From Bretschneidera sinensis (taxonomy: Eukaryota > Streptophyta > Magnoliopsida > Brassicales > Akaniaceae), in the NCBI GenBank assembly GCA_023935145.1, contig CM043700.1, forward strand, positions 26,258,001-26,322,000: 64,000 bases of DNA, written 5' to 3'. Below the pieces are notes generated by a model, which did no database searches, was not told the origin of the DNA, and saw only the letters and a list, made by a program, of their open reading frames with translations. Positions 37,001-47,400 of the stretch are shown here, in pieces; position 1 is the stretch's first letter; every line of letters begins with the position of its first letter. A program made the position numbers and the translations under genes.

Positions 37001-38135
37001 TATTTTATTTTATTACTCTATTATATTATTTATTATATTGGGCTGTTGTGCTATCTTAGTTATTATTTATTAGTTGTTTGCAAATTACTATTATATGACT
37101 ATAATGTTAATTAGAGTAGATCATAGTGACATTTAGACTAACATCACTTGCTTGGAGACGAGCATCTTTCCAATTGGTCACATAATCATTCAATATATGT
37201 TAAAATATTTTACTTTTAATGTATATTTTTTGTTTTACATGTATACATGTCAATTTAAATTGATTTTAAGAATATGTATTGAATCTTACGATTCAATTCT
37301 ATTTGATTCTCAATTCATAAAATCAAGATTTTGATTCACGATTCAAGTTTTGATTTGACAACTCTGTGTGTGTGTGCGCGTGTGTGTGTGTGTGTGTGTG
37401 TGTATATCCTTTGGGGAGAGTTTACAACACTTACTAAATTTGCGGTGGATTATTGAGTTGATTTTTCCCCAAGCCAAGCATATTTTTGCATATTCTTAAT
37501 GTTCTGAAATCTTAGGATTGTAATTGTAACGTGGAATGGGATGCAGGGGTGATAAGACACTGAGTTATAGGGAAATTGTTTCTGCACTTCAGATGTGGTA
37601 TTTTCACTCCATAAAAATCCAATTCAACCTCCATGGAAACCAAACCTTTGTTAATCAGCTATGTAATTCAAACTTGGGTACGGGTGTGGGATTTGGGCGT
37701 CTCTTTTTTGTAAGTTTGCCATTGATTGGAGGGTCCAAGAGCAATACCCATATTTTCGGACATGTTTCGAGTATGTGTCAACTTCATTCAAATAAGCTGA
37801 AGAGTCTGAGTAACGTATTTATTTAATCAATAAAGATTTAAGTGAAATTTTGCTTCAGGATTATTATTGTAGACTTGGGGAGGTTTAGTGGTGGTGCCTA
37901 AGGATTAGGTTGAAGCCTGTCAAAAGCGCATTCTACAGGAGGTTATTTTATTTTGTTTCTTCCCCTTCCTTGGTCAGTAGTAGTTGGCCATGAATCAAAA
38001 GAGGGAATGCTGTTGTACGCAATGTACTAACTCAACTTTTGCTTGCAGTCTCTTGTTCGTTTAGCAACCAAAGAAGGTGATGTGGGCAATGATTTTGGCA
38101 CAAGGGATGAAGTCCTGGCAAATGGCAATGCTTAA
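31040..38135 (+). CDS. RRM protein with Arg-Asp-rich linker and C-terminal coiled coil, 9 exons, 347 aa
   Basis: Probable nuclear RNA-binding/splicing-related protein. Exons: 31040-31150, 31681-31779, 31912-32333, 33175-33241, 33317-33370, 33666-33734, 33860-33925, 34023-34091, 38049-38135. All junctions are GT-AG and the sum is 1044 nt in one frame. Residues 8-81 form one RRM with RNP2 VYVGGL and RNP1 KCYGFVTF (Cys where Gly is usual). Residues about 90-205 are rich in RDR, DRE and RER repeats, like SR-type linkers. Residues 234-319 (VKEQLEES, ERLEEKQQLV, SCEQELQ) look like a coiled coil. Exon 6 has two in-frame acceptors 9 nt apart (TTATCAG and TTTGCAG), so a 3-residue variant is possible. 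The last intron is 4 kb and full of repeats; the final exon adds 28 residues. I do not recognise an established gene name. Confidence 0.88.
34283..34472. repeat. Foldback (inverted repeat) in intron 8 of the RRM gene
   Basis: Left arm about 34283-34352 (AGATCAATCAT then TATGTGAGATCTTGAA) pairs with right arm about 34404-34472 (TTCAAGATCTCAAATACC then GGCAAGACATGATTGGTC) with few mismatches, leaving a spacer of about 50 bp. The motif GCAARTTTTTTGAYGTGGCAAG recurs nearby at about 34670, so the foldback belongs to a small repeat cluster. Confidence 0.75.
34829..35900 (-). mobile_element. LTR-retrotransposon remnant in intron 8 (minus strand)
   Basis: The minus strand reads TTGGTATCAAAGC at about 34829-34842, a near match to an initiator-Met-tRNA primer-binding site, just downstream of an LTR-like stretch (34843 onward). 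Part of that stretch recurs at about 35838-35895 (GAACAAGTAACCAAGATAG in both). A purine-rich segment (34866-35035) lies inside. No intact coding region remains. The class and outer limits are uncertain. Confidence 0.4.
36665..37345. repeat. GATTC-rich repeat block in intron 8
   Basis: The motif GAATCTTAYGATTCAATTCT occurs near 36670 and 37279 in direct orientation, and many ACGATTCG or GATTCAAT variants cluster at both ends of an AT-rich 600-bp interior. It is probably a degenerate non-autonomous element. Ends and class are unresolved. Confidence 0.35.
37364..37404. repeat. (TG)n microsatellite
   Basis: About 20 TG repeats, interrupted once by CGCG, in intron 8 of the RRM gene. Confidence 0.95.
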
Positions 38136-39978
38136 TTTTGTGCTCAAATTCAGCAGTCCTATAATCTGCAAAGCGATAGATGATGTTAGCTACTTTGCCT
38201 TTTAGTAGGAATATCATATATTTATGCAGATATCTTCATCGAATCAAGTGTAGGAATAGAAGCTAATTTTAGTTTTAGATGTTTGCACGCATTGTTTCTC
38301 TAACTATCATGATGTTCCTTTTGTTCTGTATTTATATTTTATATGTATCTCTGCATTTTGCCGTGATAGTGTAGTATGTACCAAATTTGTAATTTCGATC
38401 TCATATCTGGTCAGTTACCTGCTTTACTGCCCGGAGAGAGGAATTCATTTGCGTCTTGAGATTGTCGTACGATGGTAAACCTCACTATCAGAGCCAACCA
38501 AACACTATTGTTTGGTTGTGAGTTGTAGGAAGGAATGGAATAAGAAATATGCATGGTTATGTTTCTTCTATTTTTTAGTTTTTTTTAGTAAGGAGGGGAA
38601 TGGAATTGGAGGGTTGCTTTAAACCCTTTCTTTACTTTCAAAACTCAAGTTTTGGTGTTTTCTCTATTTAAATCCTATCGTATTAATTTTGTAAAATTTT
38701 CATTATAATTTATATGCTTTCATTCTTTATCCAAACGAGAAAATTCTCTCTCCAAACAAACAGTAAGGGAAGGTTAGATTATGCTCATTTTCTTTCGTTT
38801 CTTTTTGTTATGAGATCTAAACATGGAAAGGTTAATCATTCTTTTTATTTTTTTCGTTTACTTTCCATTAATTTCAATTCCATTTCCTAGCAAGTATAAA
38901 ACAGGCAGTTAAGAAAAGCATCTAAAGCAAGGTTTTTTTTATTTAAAAATTATATTGAAGGCTCGTTGAGCTTATGGGTTAAACAATAGTTTAATTTATA
39001 ATTTTATTAATTAAATTAATTAGTATCTGTCTTAAAAAATAAAACTAAATAAAGTTTCAAAAAATGAATGGTTGACTGTTGGCATGCATTCATTTATGTT
39101 TGTTGCGAACTTTATTTTGGAATGTGCACTTTACTCAGAGATTAGTGAATGGTGCAAATGCTAAAATGTGCAAATGTGATTTGGTAAGTTAAAAAACACA
39201 GTTTAAATTATAAATTAGGAAAGGAAAAGGAGACGAGAAAGACGCCAGCCATGTATTTTTAACAAAGTTTCTGATCAGAGGCCAAGATGTAAAGAAATCT
39301 GGCGATTATTGTACTTTCGGTGTTTCTTTTGCCATCAAAATCTTTAATTCCTTAATCAAAGGGCAATGCCATCTTGTTCTCATTTTACTTTCCGAACTGA
39401 GCTCTGATGATTTTATCCTTATTTATATAATCACATACAGGACACACTTATATTTCAATAAAAAAAAATATTTGATTAAATCGAATTTAAGATATTGATT
39501 TTAAATTCGTTTAAAATTTTATTAATAATTTTAATTTTTTTTATTAATAATATTGTTATTTTTTAAATCTCATATTTATATTAATATTATTAATATTTTT
39601 TTTTAAAAATACCGGTAACCAGGTATTTTTGCTTTCAGTAAGGCATGCGGTGAGCGTGGGTCTGTGGGTCATGTATAATAGCAGTCATTATCTACAAAAG
39701 GTAAGGGCAAATATGCATATTTGATGGAAAGGTCCAAAATACCAGAAAATGCCAAGAACCAAATAATCCAATCTTCAATCCTTTTTTCTCATTGAGAAAA
39801 TCAAGCACAATAGGGAAACAAAACAAATTCTCGCTTTTCCGTTATGCCCTTTTTACCCTCTATGGAATAGAATAGATTTATACGGATTAGTACTATTTAA
39901 CATAAATTTTTCAGGTTTTACTAGTGTAGAATTTAACACGCAATACCTAAAAACCCTAATCCTAAATGCCACAAAGCC
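38136..39978. other. Spacer between convergent RRM and HHO genes
   Basis: Holds the 3' flanks of two converging genes. It is AT-rich, with a low-complexity block at about 39480-39610 that resembles 4330-4460 in opposite orientation. No gene or RNA is supported. Confidence 0.4.
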
Positions 39979-42120
39979 CTAGAACTTGAGAGTGATCTCA
40001 CTTCCATTGCTCTCTTCACCATCTTCCCTTAGAGCAGCCAACCCTCTTCTCTCTCCACCATTACCATTCTCACCACCGCTCTCACCCTTCCAGCTGCTGC
40101 TATCTGACTTTCCGTCTTCGATGCTCTCGGATCGGTCTCCGGCCCCTCTGACGTCAGACTCCGGGGAGCTGTGGGCCTGTGACGTGGGCTTGTACACATG
40201 GAGTTGGTGGTGAAGCGCGTGGTGGTGCATCTGTTGCGGCTGCGGTGGTACTGCTGCAGTGTAGAATTCTTGGTGCATAGGTTGCGGTGCGCAGAAGTGT
40301 GTTTGTGCATGGGGAGCTGCCGGGTGGTGGTGGTGGGTGCCGTAGAGAGTAGAAGCTCCACCGTGGGCTGCGGCTGCTGCCGTTGCGTACTCTGGTGGGA
40401 CCCAGATGCCACCTAGGACCACCAGCTGGGGTGTTGGGGCTCCTGCTGTTTGTGGGGTTGGGCTTGGTCGTCTAGTGTGAAGCCTGTATTTCTGTTTGTT
40501 ATTTTACAAAAAGGAAAACATCATGTTACCGAATAATGAATATGTATTGTGCAGTGTGGTGTGGTAAGTTTTGAAAAAAAAAATCAGGATAAAGTGTCTT
40601 TCATGCAAACCATGGTAGAGAGAGATACCTGGAGATGGCTTTTAACTTCATCATTGGTCAAACCGTCAACCTTCATCAGCTCCCTTATCTGTTTTGGGGT
40701 CGCCACTGCCACCATGACCAAGAATATATCAGCTTCGTACATGATGGTGATAATGATACTACAATATTAATGTGTTTTCATTTTTTGCCCTTGTAATCAG
40801 AAACAATTACTAGTAAGTAGCATTTTTATTTAAATGAAATTACCTTGAGAACCACCAAGCATCTGGAGAGCATTTACGAATCTCCGGTGCAAGTCCGGTG
40901 ACCAACACCTTCTTGCCTTTCGATGACTTTGATTTGTTGTTGTTGTGTTATTTGTTGTTTGCCCATCATTTGAATTATCAGATGCTTTTCCTTGTTCCAT
41001 CACAACCCCACCATTATTACCAACTTTGCCACTATTCTCTCTCCTAATACCATTCTCAATCTCAGAACATTTCTTCTCTTCCATCTCGTTATCTCCGGAG
41101 GCAAGAGCCAAATCGGGGAGAGCTGATCGTATTGTTGGGCTCGGGCATGAGTTTCGTTCTTTCGAGAATGGAAGGAAAGCTCCTCCACTTCTCTGCTTGG
41201 TATCTAAGGCCGGTTTGAGATAAACATTGAATCCTATATCAGTTTCTTTAGGGGTTGTTATCGTGGGCTGTTGTGGTTTGGTTTCATTGCCTGTTTGGCT
41301 CCACAATTGAGCACTTGTCATCCAATTTGCCTTATCAGATATGTTTTTTGACTTTTCTTGGGTTTCAGAGCTTGATTTTTTTAGGGGTATGAATTCTTCA
41401 AGAAATGGTCTTGGCCCTTGATTTGCTCTATAGGCCTGTAGTTCCTGCCTTGAAGCCTCCACAGCTGAAAAAAAAAAACGCAGAACAGTGATTAGTGAAG
41501 CCTTTTAATTCTTTTGGGTATTAATTTCTTGCTGGTTGCTTGCTTTAGTTTGTTTGGTAAACTATTTTGGTCACTTTGAATTCGAAGAGATGGGACTAAC
41601 AAACAAAGGTATCCCGCGCATAGAAAGCTATCTCTCAATTCTCAATTCTATAAATGAAAAGAAAACAGAAGGAAATAAATGAATAAGAAAAAGATAAAAA
41701 AAAGTTTAGAAGCTAAGACATCTATGCATAGAACATGAATATCCACCAGTAGCAGGTAACTTCAATGATTTATTTATGTCGTTTGAATCTGAAGGTGTAT
41801 GATTCTATCTCAAGTTTTATGAGTCCCACATGATATAATAATCTCTCAGGGTATAAAATTCAATAAGCTAATCAAAATGAATGTCACCCCCCCCCCCCCC
41901 TCCCCAAAAAAAAAAGAATGATACCATTGGTGAGGAGTTGCATGCAAAGGGGTAGCTCGCGCTTGAAAGCATCGATCTTGAGGCGTTCTTCCTCCAGACG
42001 AGCAAGGAATTCCTCGAGATTTTGGGTCTGATCATGAGCTGTGTGGTCTCCAAAAGATTTCAAGAGCATAGAGTAGCTGTGTGGTTTGCAATCCAGGGTT
42101 AGTTCTGATGATGAAGCCAT
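39979..42120 (-). CDS. GARP-type transcriptional repressor of the HHO/NIGT1 (HRS1-homologue) family, 4 exons, 468 aa
   Basis: Nuclear G2-like/MYB-related factor; the family represses nitrogen- and phosphate-starvation genes in response to nitrate. Exons (minus strand): 42120-41925, 41464-40844, 40705-40629, 40491-39979, all GT-AG, summing to 1407 nt in one frame. Residues about 36-75 form the conserved N-terminal helical region ([20 protein letters not shown] then AVEASRQEL). Residues about 80-240 are low-complexity linker. The GARP DNA-binding domain covers about 247-307, with [16 protein letters not shown], the turn TPKQIRELM and the signature [18 protein letters not shown]. The C-terminal part is rich in His, Gln, Ala and Ser and ends EITLKF; no classic LxLxL EAR motif was seen. 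Which HHO paralogue it is cannot be settled here. Confidence 0.92.
41887..41905. repeat. Poly-C run next to the HHO intron 1 donor
   Basis: Fourteen consecutive C residues, then TCCCC, then an A-run, lie within intron 1 about 20-40 bp from its 5' splice site (donor at 41923-41924). On the transcript strand this is a G-run. Confidence 0.9.
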
Positions 42121-42560
42121 GAGTACTTTTATATATCTCTTCTCAACTAATTAACAACACAGTTATCCCAAAATTTGATGGTCATATAATATATGAATAG
42201 GAGGGGATGTAGGAACAAACAAGAGCAAAAGAAGGTGTGTGTAAGTATTGTTGCCTCTTTGCTTTCTAAGGTTTGAGTCCAAAGAGACAGAGAGAAAGGG
42301 AAGATATGTTGTTTGTGAATACAAGGAGGATCGTCTTCTTTTTAGGGGTGAGTTCAAGGGGAATAAAGCATGTCTTAGTGAGAGAGAGAGATAGGAAAAG
42401 AAAAAGCAATGGGAGGTAGAGGGATAAAGCAGAGGGATGGTAACTTCTCGCAAAGAACAAAGGCAAGAAAAGCTAAAAATGAGAAAGAAGAGAAGGAATC
42501 AAGAGGTCTGACAATAGAGGAGTCATGTGCTTAGAGCCTGGTTTTTGAACCTTTGGTGTA
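42121..42560 (-). promoter_or_regulatory. Presumed leader and proximal promoter of the HHO gene
   Basis: The minus strand is pyrimidine-rich (for example TCTCTCTCTCACT near 42380) as in plant leaders. No other gene is supported. No definite TATA box was assigned. Confidence 0.3.
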
Positions 42561-42853
42561 GTCTTTGTACGAATTCAAATCACCAATACAAAAGATGATT
42601 CTTCTTATTACTGTTTTACTCTCCCCTTTTTTTTTTTGCATCTTTTTCTTCTTTTCTTTTGGTTGTTATGAATTTATGATTTTCCCACTTCTTTTAAATC
42701 AAAGCTTCATTAACAGAGTATAATTAATCTTTGAAAGTTGTTCATCTAAAGTGTCAATTTGATTTAAACTTCTTATTTGCTTGTTAATAAATATTTTACA
42801 AATTTGCTTCAAAAGTGTCATTGAACACTGTCACGCATCCAATAGATCAAAAC

Positions 42854-43334
42854 CAGTGTTTTCATAGAGGAAGTTATTGGACAATACGTTTTCTCCAATG
42901 AAACGAGGTGTAAGTGGAATGTAAACCTTTTGGAACGTTAAGATGTTTCAAAATTTTAATAAAATAATAATAAGTAATTAATTAAAATAATATAAAAATA
43001 AAAATAATTAAAATTTGAATAAATTAATTTTAAAAAAACTTTAATATTTTTATTAACTCTAGAACATATAAATTATAATTATAATTTTATAAATATTAAT
43101 ATATAGATTATATATAATTTTTTATTTTTATATTGTTGTAACTTGTAAATAATTAATTAAATAACTTGTTAATAAATACTGATGAAACACAATGATATTA
43201 TAACAATATCAATTAGCTTAATGATATTTTTATTTATTTGGATATAATTTTGAATCTTAAATTTACATTTTTTATAAAAAAATCAATTAATGAAACGTTG
43301 AGACGAGCTCAGAAAAAACCTTTTGAAAACAATG
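42854..43334. mobile_element. MITE-like element, copy 2 (about 480 bp)
   Basis: Begins CAGTGTTTTCATAGAGG and ends CCTTTTGAAAACAATG, giving imperfect terminal inverted repeats of about 16 bp around an AT-rich interior. The reverse complement of the interior resembles 3535-4013. Flanks GATCAAAAC and GTCAAACAT may be a decayed 9-bp target duplication, but this is weak. Confidence 0.45.
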
Positions 43335-45711
43335 GTCAAACATCCTTGACTTAGCCTCTCTAAAGCATAAATTAATATTAAGCATTCACATGGGTCATGT
43401 TTTTGGTGTACAATAGTCAAAAAGATTGGAGGGATTATATATTTAGGATCAAATGGTATATGCTGGACACGTGTACGGCAAGCAATAGTTGGGGAAGGGA
43501 GGCATTTACCAAGGTATATTATTTTGGTTAATTATAATATGAATTAATGATTCTACCATGATTAATTAATTAATAGGAAAACGAGGTCCAAATTAAAGGA
43601 GCATATACAAACCAATAATATATATTAAAAAAAATACCATGTTGGAGAGAGAGAAAGGACATATTCAGATAGGTGTTTAGTATCAATCCGCCATGCATGC
43701 AACTTTCTTTTTGGCTTCAAAAGTTACATAATTGTTCTAAATTTGAGTGCATTCAGAGAAATAAAAAAGAGAATATCTAATCTAAAAACGAAACATTCAT
43801 CATAAAGAATAAAATATTTGCCTCTAAGGAAGGAATATCTTAGTTCCAATTCTACGACTCTAAATTAAGGGAGCACAACCCACAAAGCTTAAAGCCAAAA
43901 TCCACCCTAAAAGAATATTAAAGGACCCTAAGAGCCCCGAGAATCTTCTTCTGCTACTAACTTTAGTGAAGTGGCTTGGAAGGTAACAAGATTCTGTCTT
44001 TAATTAATATATACTTAATTTTAATTTTGTGGGGTATTGAACATCCTTAACAAATTCGGATCCGGGTCATATCCAATAGAAGAGGGATTCTCATACTATT
44101 ACCGATCGAATTTGTTGCGTTTGTTTTATGGGTTGAATACTACTGTATATGCAAAACAATAATATAGGATAGGGATACCATATATATGTACATATACACC
44201 TTGCATGGCAAATATGGAAACGGGTAACTGAGCCCGACCCAGATACAGGCTTACAGCCAAAGGATATAATAGTCATATAGACGATAAAAAGAAAATAGCA
44301 AGAAATACCTTTTCCGTGAAAGTTAAAGGCAAAAGTCCTCAGAGACTGCATCGAATTCCCTTGCCTTAATACTTATCACAGAGTGCAGTAATGATGGTTA
44401 GTCGCTTTCTAAAATCAGTCTTCTCGTACAAGACTCCAACCCACGCCTTTTGTCAAGATTCTCTCGCTTCCTTTCTCTCTCTTTCTCTTTGTATGTATTT
44501 TGATAGATATCGAGAAAGGAAAGAGATTCCCTCCTGACACGCGTTCTGATATTCCCTCCTATCGTCCTTCTGAATATCCCTTTTGTCTGGTCTAAATATT
44601 GGGCCGAATATTCCCTCTTCTCGTTTCTAGTTTCTATCACCCTACTATAAATTTTCTTTTTTCTTGGATTATTATTATTTATAGATAATAATTGTGAAAA
44701 ATCGACACCGAGGTCTGCTAAAAAAAAACCCTACAATACCAAAACTTTGAATAATTCATTAAAAAAAGTTAAATATATAAATAGTGAGTTTGAGATTGTC
44801 GTAATATTTTTAAAATTACAATAACAAAAATATTGTGAAACAATCTCGAATTTACAATATAATAGTATTTATTAAATTACCTATTTTTTACATGTGAAAA
44901 TATTATAATACCTAAGCATGTTATTGGAGAACTCTCTTCCATTTTCTTTTTCTTTTTTTTGAAAGAATTCATGCTTTATTTGGTTGAACAAAAAGGGCAG
45001 AAAGGGCAACCAACGTGATAATTTTCTCTAGGTGTAACTATGAGAATTCATAAAAAAATTTAAGAGGGTCCTAGACAATGAGGTCACATACTAAAGCTTT
45101 TCCTTAAGGATCCCGTGTTGTGGCCTGCGGGAATTGCAAGCCCTTCCTTTTATATTTTTGTTTCCAAAAACATTTTTTTTCTTCTTCTAAACATAAAAAA
45201 CAATGCAAATCCAAACACACCTTTAAAACATTCAGGTCATAATTATGAATTACTAAATTAAGGAAAGTACGGTACTGTACTATTTTAAAAAAAACAATAT
45301 TGCATTCTCAGATGTAAATCATTTTTTAAAAAAAACTTTGTATTAAAATGAAATATATTGTATTAATTATAAAAAAATACACAAAGTCATGTAGCTTTGA
45401 CATAAGTCTATTTGATAATCACATTTTTACACTAAAAAAATAGACATCGAGTTCAAATTAAATCTGGTATTCATTAAAAATGAAGCCCGTTATCCAAATA
45501 AATTAGTGTTCCTAGAAGTATATATAATTTTTGGGTAATGTTATTGGTATTTTAAAAATATTTATTGATAATTTTCCTGTTTTGTTTTGCTACTTGAACT
45601 TACAATAATATCTCTAACTGAATTTTATTTTAAAAAATATTTAACTTCAAATAAAAATATTATTGTAAATTAAAAAAATATAAAAAATACCAATAAATTT
45701 TTTTAAAGTAT

Positions 45712-45715
<4 letters not shown>

Positions 45716-45762
<47 letters not shown>
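45716..45762. repeat. (AT)n microsatellite
   Basis: About 23 uninterrupted AT dinucleotides in the spacer left of the young retrotransposon. Confidence 0.97.
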
Positions 45763-45764
<2 letters not shown>

Positions 45765-46647
45765 TTATAAAAAGCGTAAGATATGTATAGGATTACAAAA
45801 AGTTGCGGTTGCGTACTAACCTCTGAACTTTCTCTTTTGGTGTATATATTCTCTGGTTTCCTTCGTTGGAGAGGTTCACAACTCACGGGTTTGATGGGCC
45901 AAAGGTGTCGGGTTCTCTACAAATCAACAGCCTATCTATATACTTTTGCTACCTTATGGTAAAGTCCTTTATTGTGAAAAGATATAAATTGAAGTTTGGT
46001 AAAACATTTTAAAGAAATATAAAATAATTCTTAAAACTGAATTTGTATTAAAATTATTGTTTTTATTAAATATATTGTACATATTTTTAACTTTATTGTA
46101 GTTTAACCTGAAAACTGTTTTAAAAAACGTTTTGTAAGCGATGAATCAAAACTATTACTTGATCCATTAATTTTTATCTACATATTTCTGTCAAAGGATT
46201 AATATATTATTCTAAATTTGTAATGCTATTTTTAGCCTATGATAAATCGAAAAGTTAAAGGTTAAGTTTTATTATATATGATTTTTTTTATTTACACCGA
46301 TAATTTAATTTATTTTTAATCTTTATTCACCACCCCCACAATAATTCTCTATATCTATAAATAAATTGTTAACTTGAGAAGTCGAATTCATGTCATATAA
46401 TTTTATTCTTTTAACATTTTCTCTTCTTCAATCTTGGAAAAATTTTCAATACAAGCATGGTTATACCAAGAATTTTGAGTGTTTGTGCACTTGAAATTTG
46501 GATGTGTAAATAAGTTTTTTTTTTTTAATAAAAATATTGTTTTAAACTTCTGTTTCATCCAAAAAAAAAAAATAATGTTTGATCTAATTTTTGCTTCCCG
46601 ATAATAACTGCTCCAAAAATTAGGTCAAAAGGGCTCTAAATATAAAA

Positions 46648-46652
46648 GTGGC
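46648..46652. repeat. Target-site duplication, left copy (GTGGC)
   Basis: Identical to 58481-58485 and directly abuts the TG of the left LTR. Confidence 0.95.
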
Positions 46653-47278
46653 TGTTGATGCCAAAAAATGAGTGTTGTTGAGCTGGATGGATGTTCTGTA
46701 GAAGTACCTGCACAGAGAAAGGGAGATTTGCTATTGGGGTCGACGGAGGGGATGCCTCCGAGGATACTCCGATGCTTAAGTTAGCAAAAGTTTAAGATTG
46801 TAAGTGTTTAAAACTGAGAAGCTCTCCCTCTTTTTGGACCGCTTACCAAATCCTTTTATAGAGTTCCGGAGGCGGTGATGGGTCGGGGCAGCTGTAACAG
46901 GATACCCCAACTGGGTAGGGTAATGATGCCTATGAGGCCCAGCTAGGAAGCTGAGAACCGTTCAGTAGGGCTTTTGCCTTGTTGGCTTATTCCAGAGCCG
47001 TCTATGCGTAAGACGGTCTTTAGGTCTGACGCTCCAACTTGGTTGGTAATGATGATCCGAAAGGCGGTGGTGACGTGGAGGCCCAGCTGGAGCCAAGATA
47101 TTCCTGATGGCGGTCATGACCTGGAGGCCCAGCTGGAGGCAATGATGCCCTGAAGGGCGGTCATGACCTGGAGATCCAATTGTCTGGGCCTGAACTGTCC
47201 GCGTGTCACTTTGAATTCAGGGCTCACGATAATCCACGTGTCTTCCTCCTATTGGAGTGACATATTTTGGTAGTATCA
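46653..47278 (-). repeat. 3' LTR of the Tat element (626 bp)
   Basis: Starts TGTTGATGCC and ends GGTAGTATCA on the plus strand. Contains an internal imperfect repeat of about 46 bp (GGCGGTSRTGACSTGGAG at 47063, 47109 and 47156, the last partial) and a CACGTG near 47237. Confidence 0.97.
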
Positions 47279-47296
47279 GAGGCCCCCCACTTCCTT
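47279..47296 (-). other. Polypurine tract of the Tat element
   Basis: The minus strand reads AAGGAAGTGGGGGGCCTC, ending directly at the TG of the 3' LTR. This is the expected place for the plus-strand-DNA primer. Confidence 0.8.
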
Positions 47297-47400
47297 AAGT
47301 GCAGCACTGTGGTTAAGGAAGTAGCATAACTGGGTTGGCGTTAGGCCCTCTGTGGAGACATGAAGCTGGGTCGAAGATGTGCTCTAAGGCAAAACAGAGT

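Larger units (their letters stand above)
42561..46647. other. AT-rich intergenic region
   Basis: No supported gene. Contains a MITE-like element (42854-43334) and a long AT microsatellite (45716-45762). Short open frames near 44091-44640 and 45647-45886 show no domains; the last is driven by the AT repeat. Confidence 0.4.

Noticed and set aside
37536..37826. 96-codon plus-strand open frame inside RRM intron 8
   Set aside because: No recognisable domain, no matching splice phase, and it is surrounded by repeats.
42163..42466. Two overlapping minus-strand open frames upstream of HHO
   Set aside because: They overlap a pyrimidine-rich leader, have no homology that I recognise, and lie directly 5' of a well-supported start codon.
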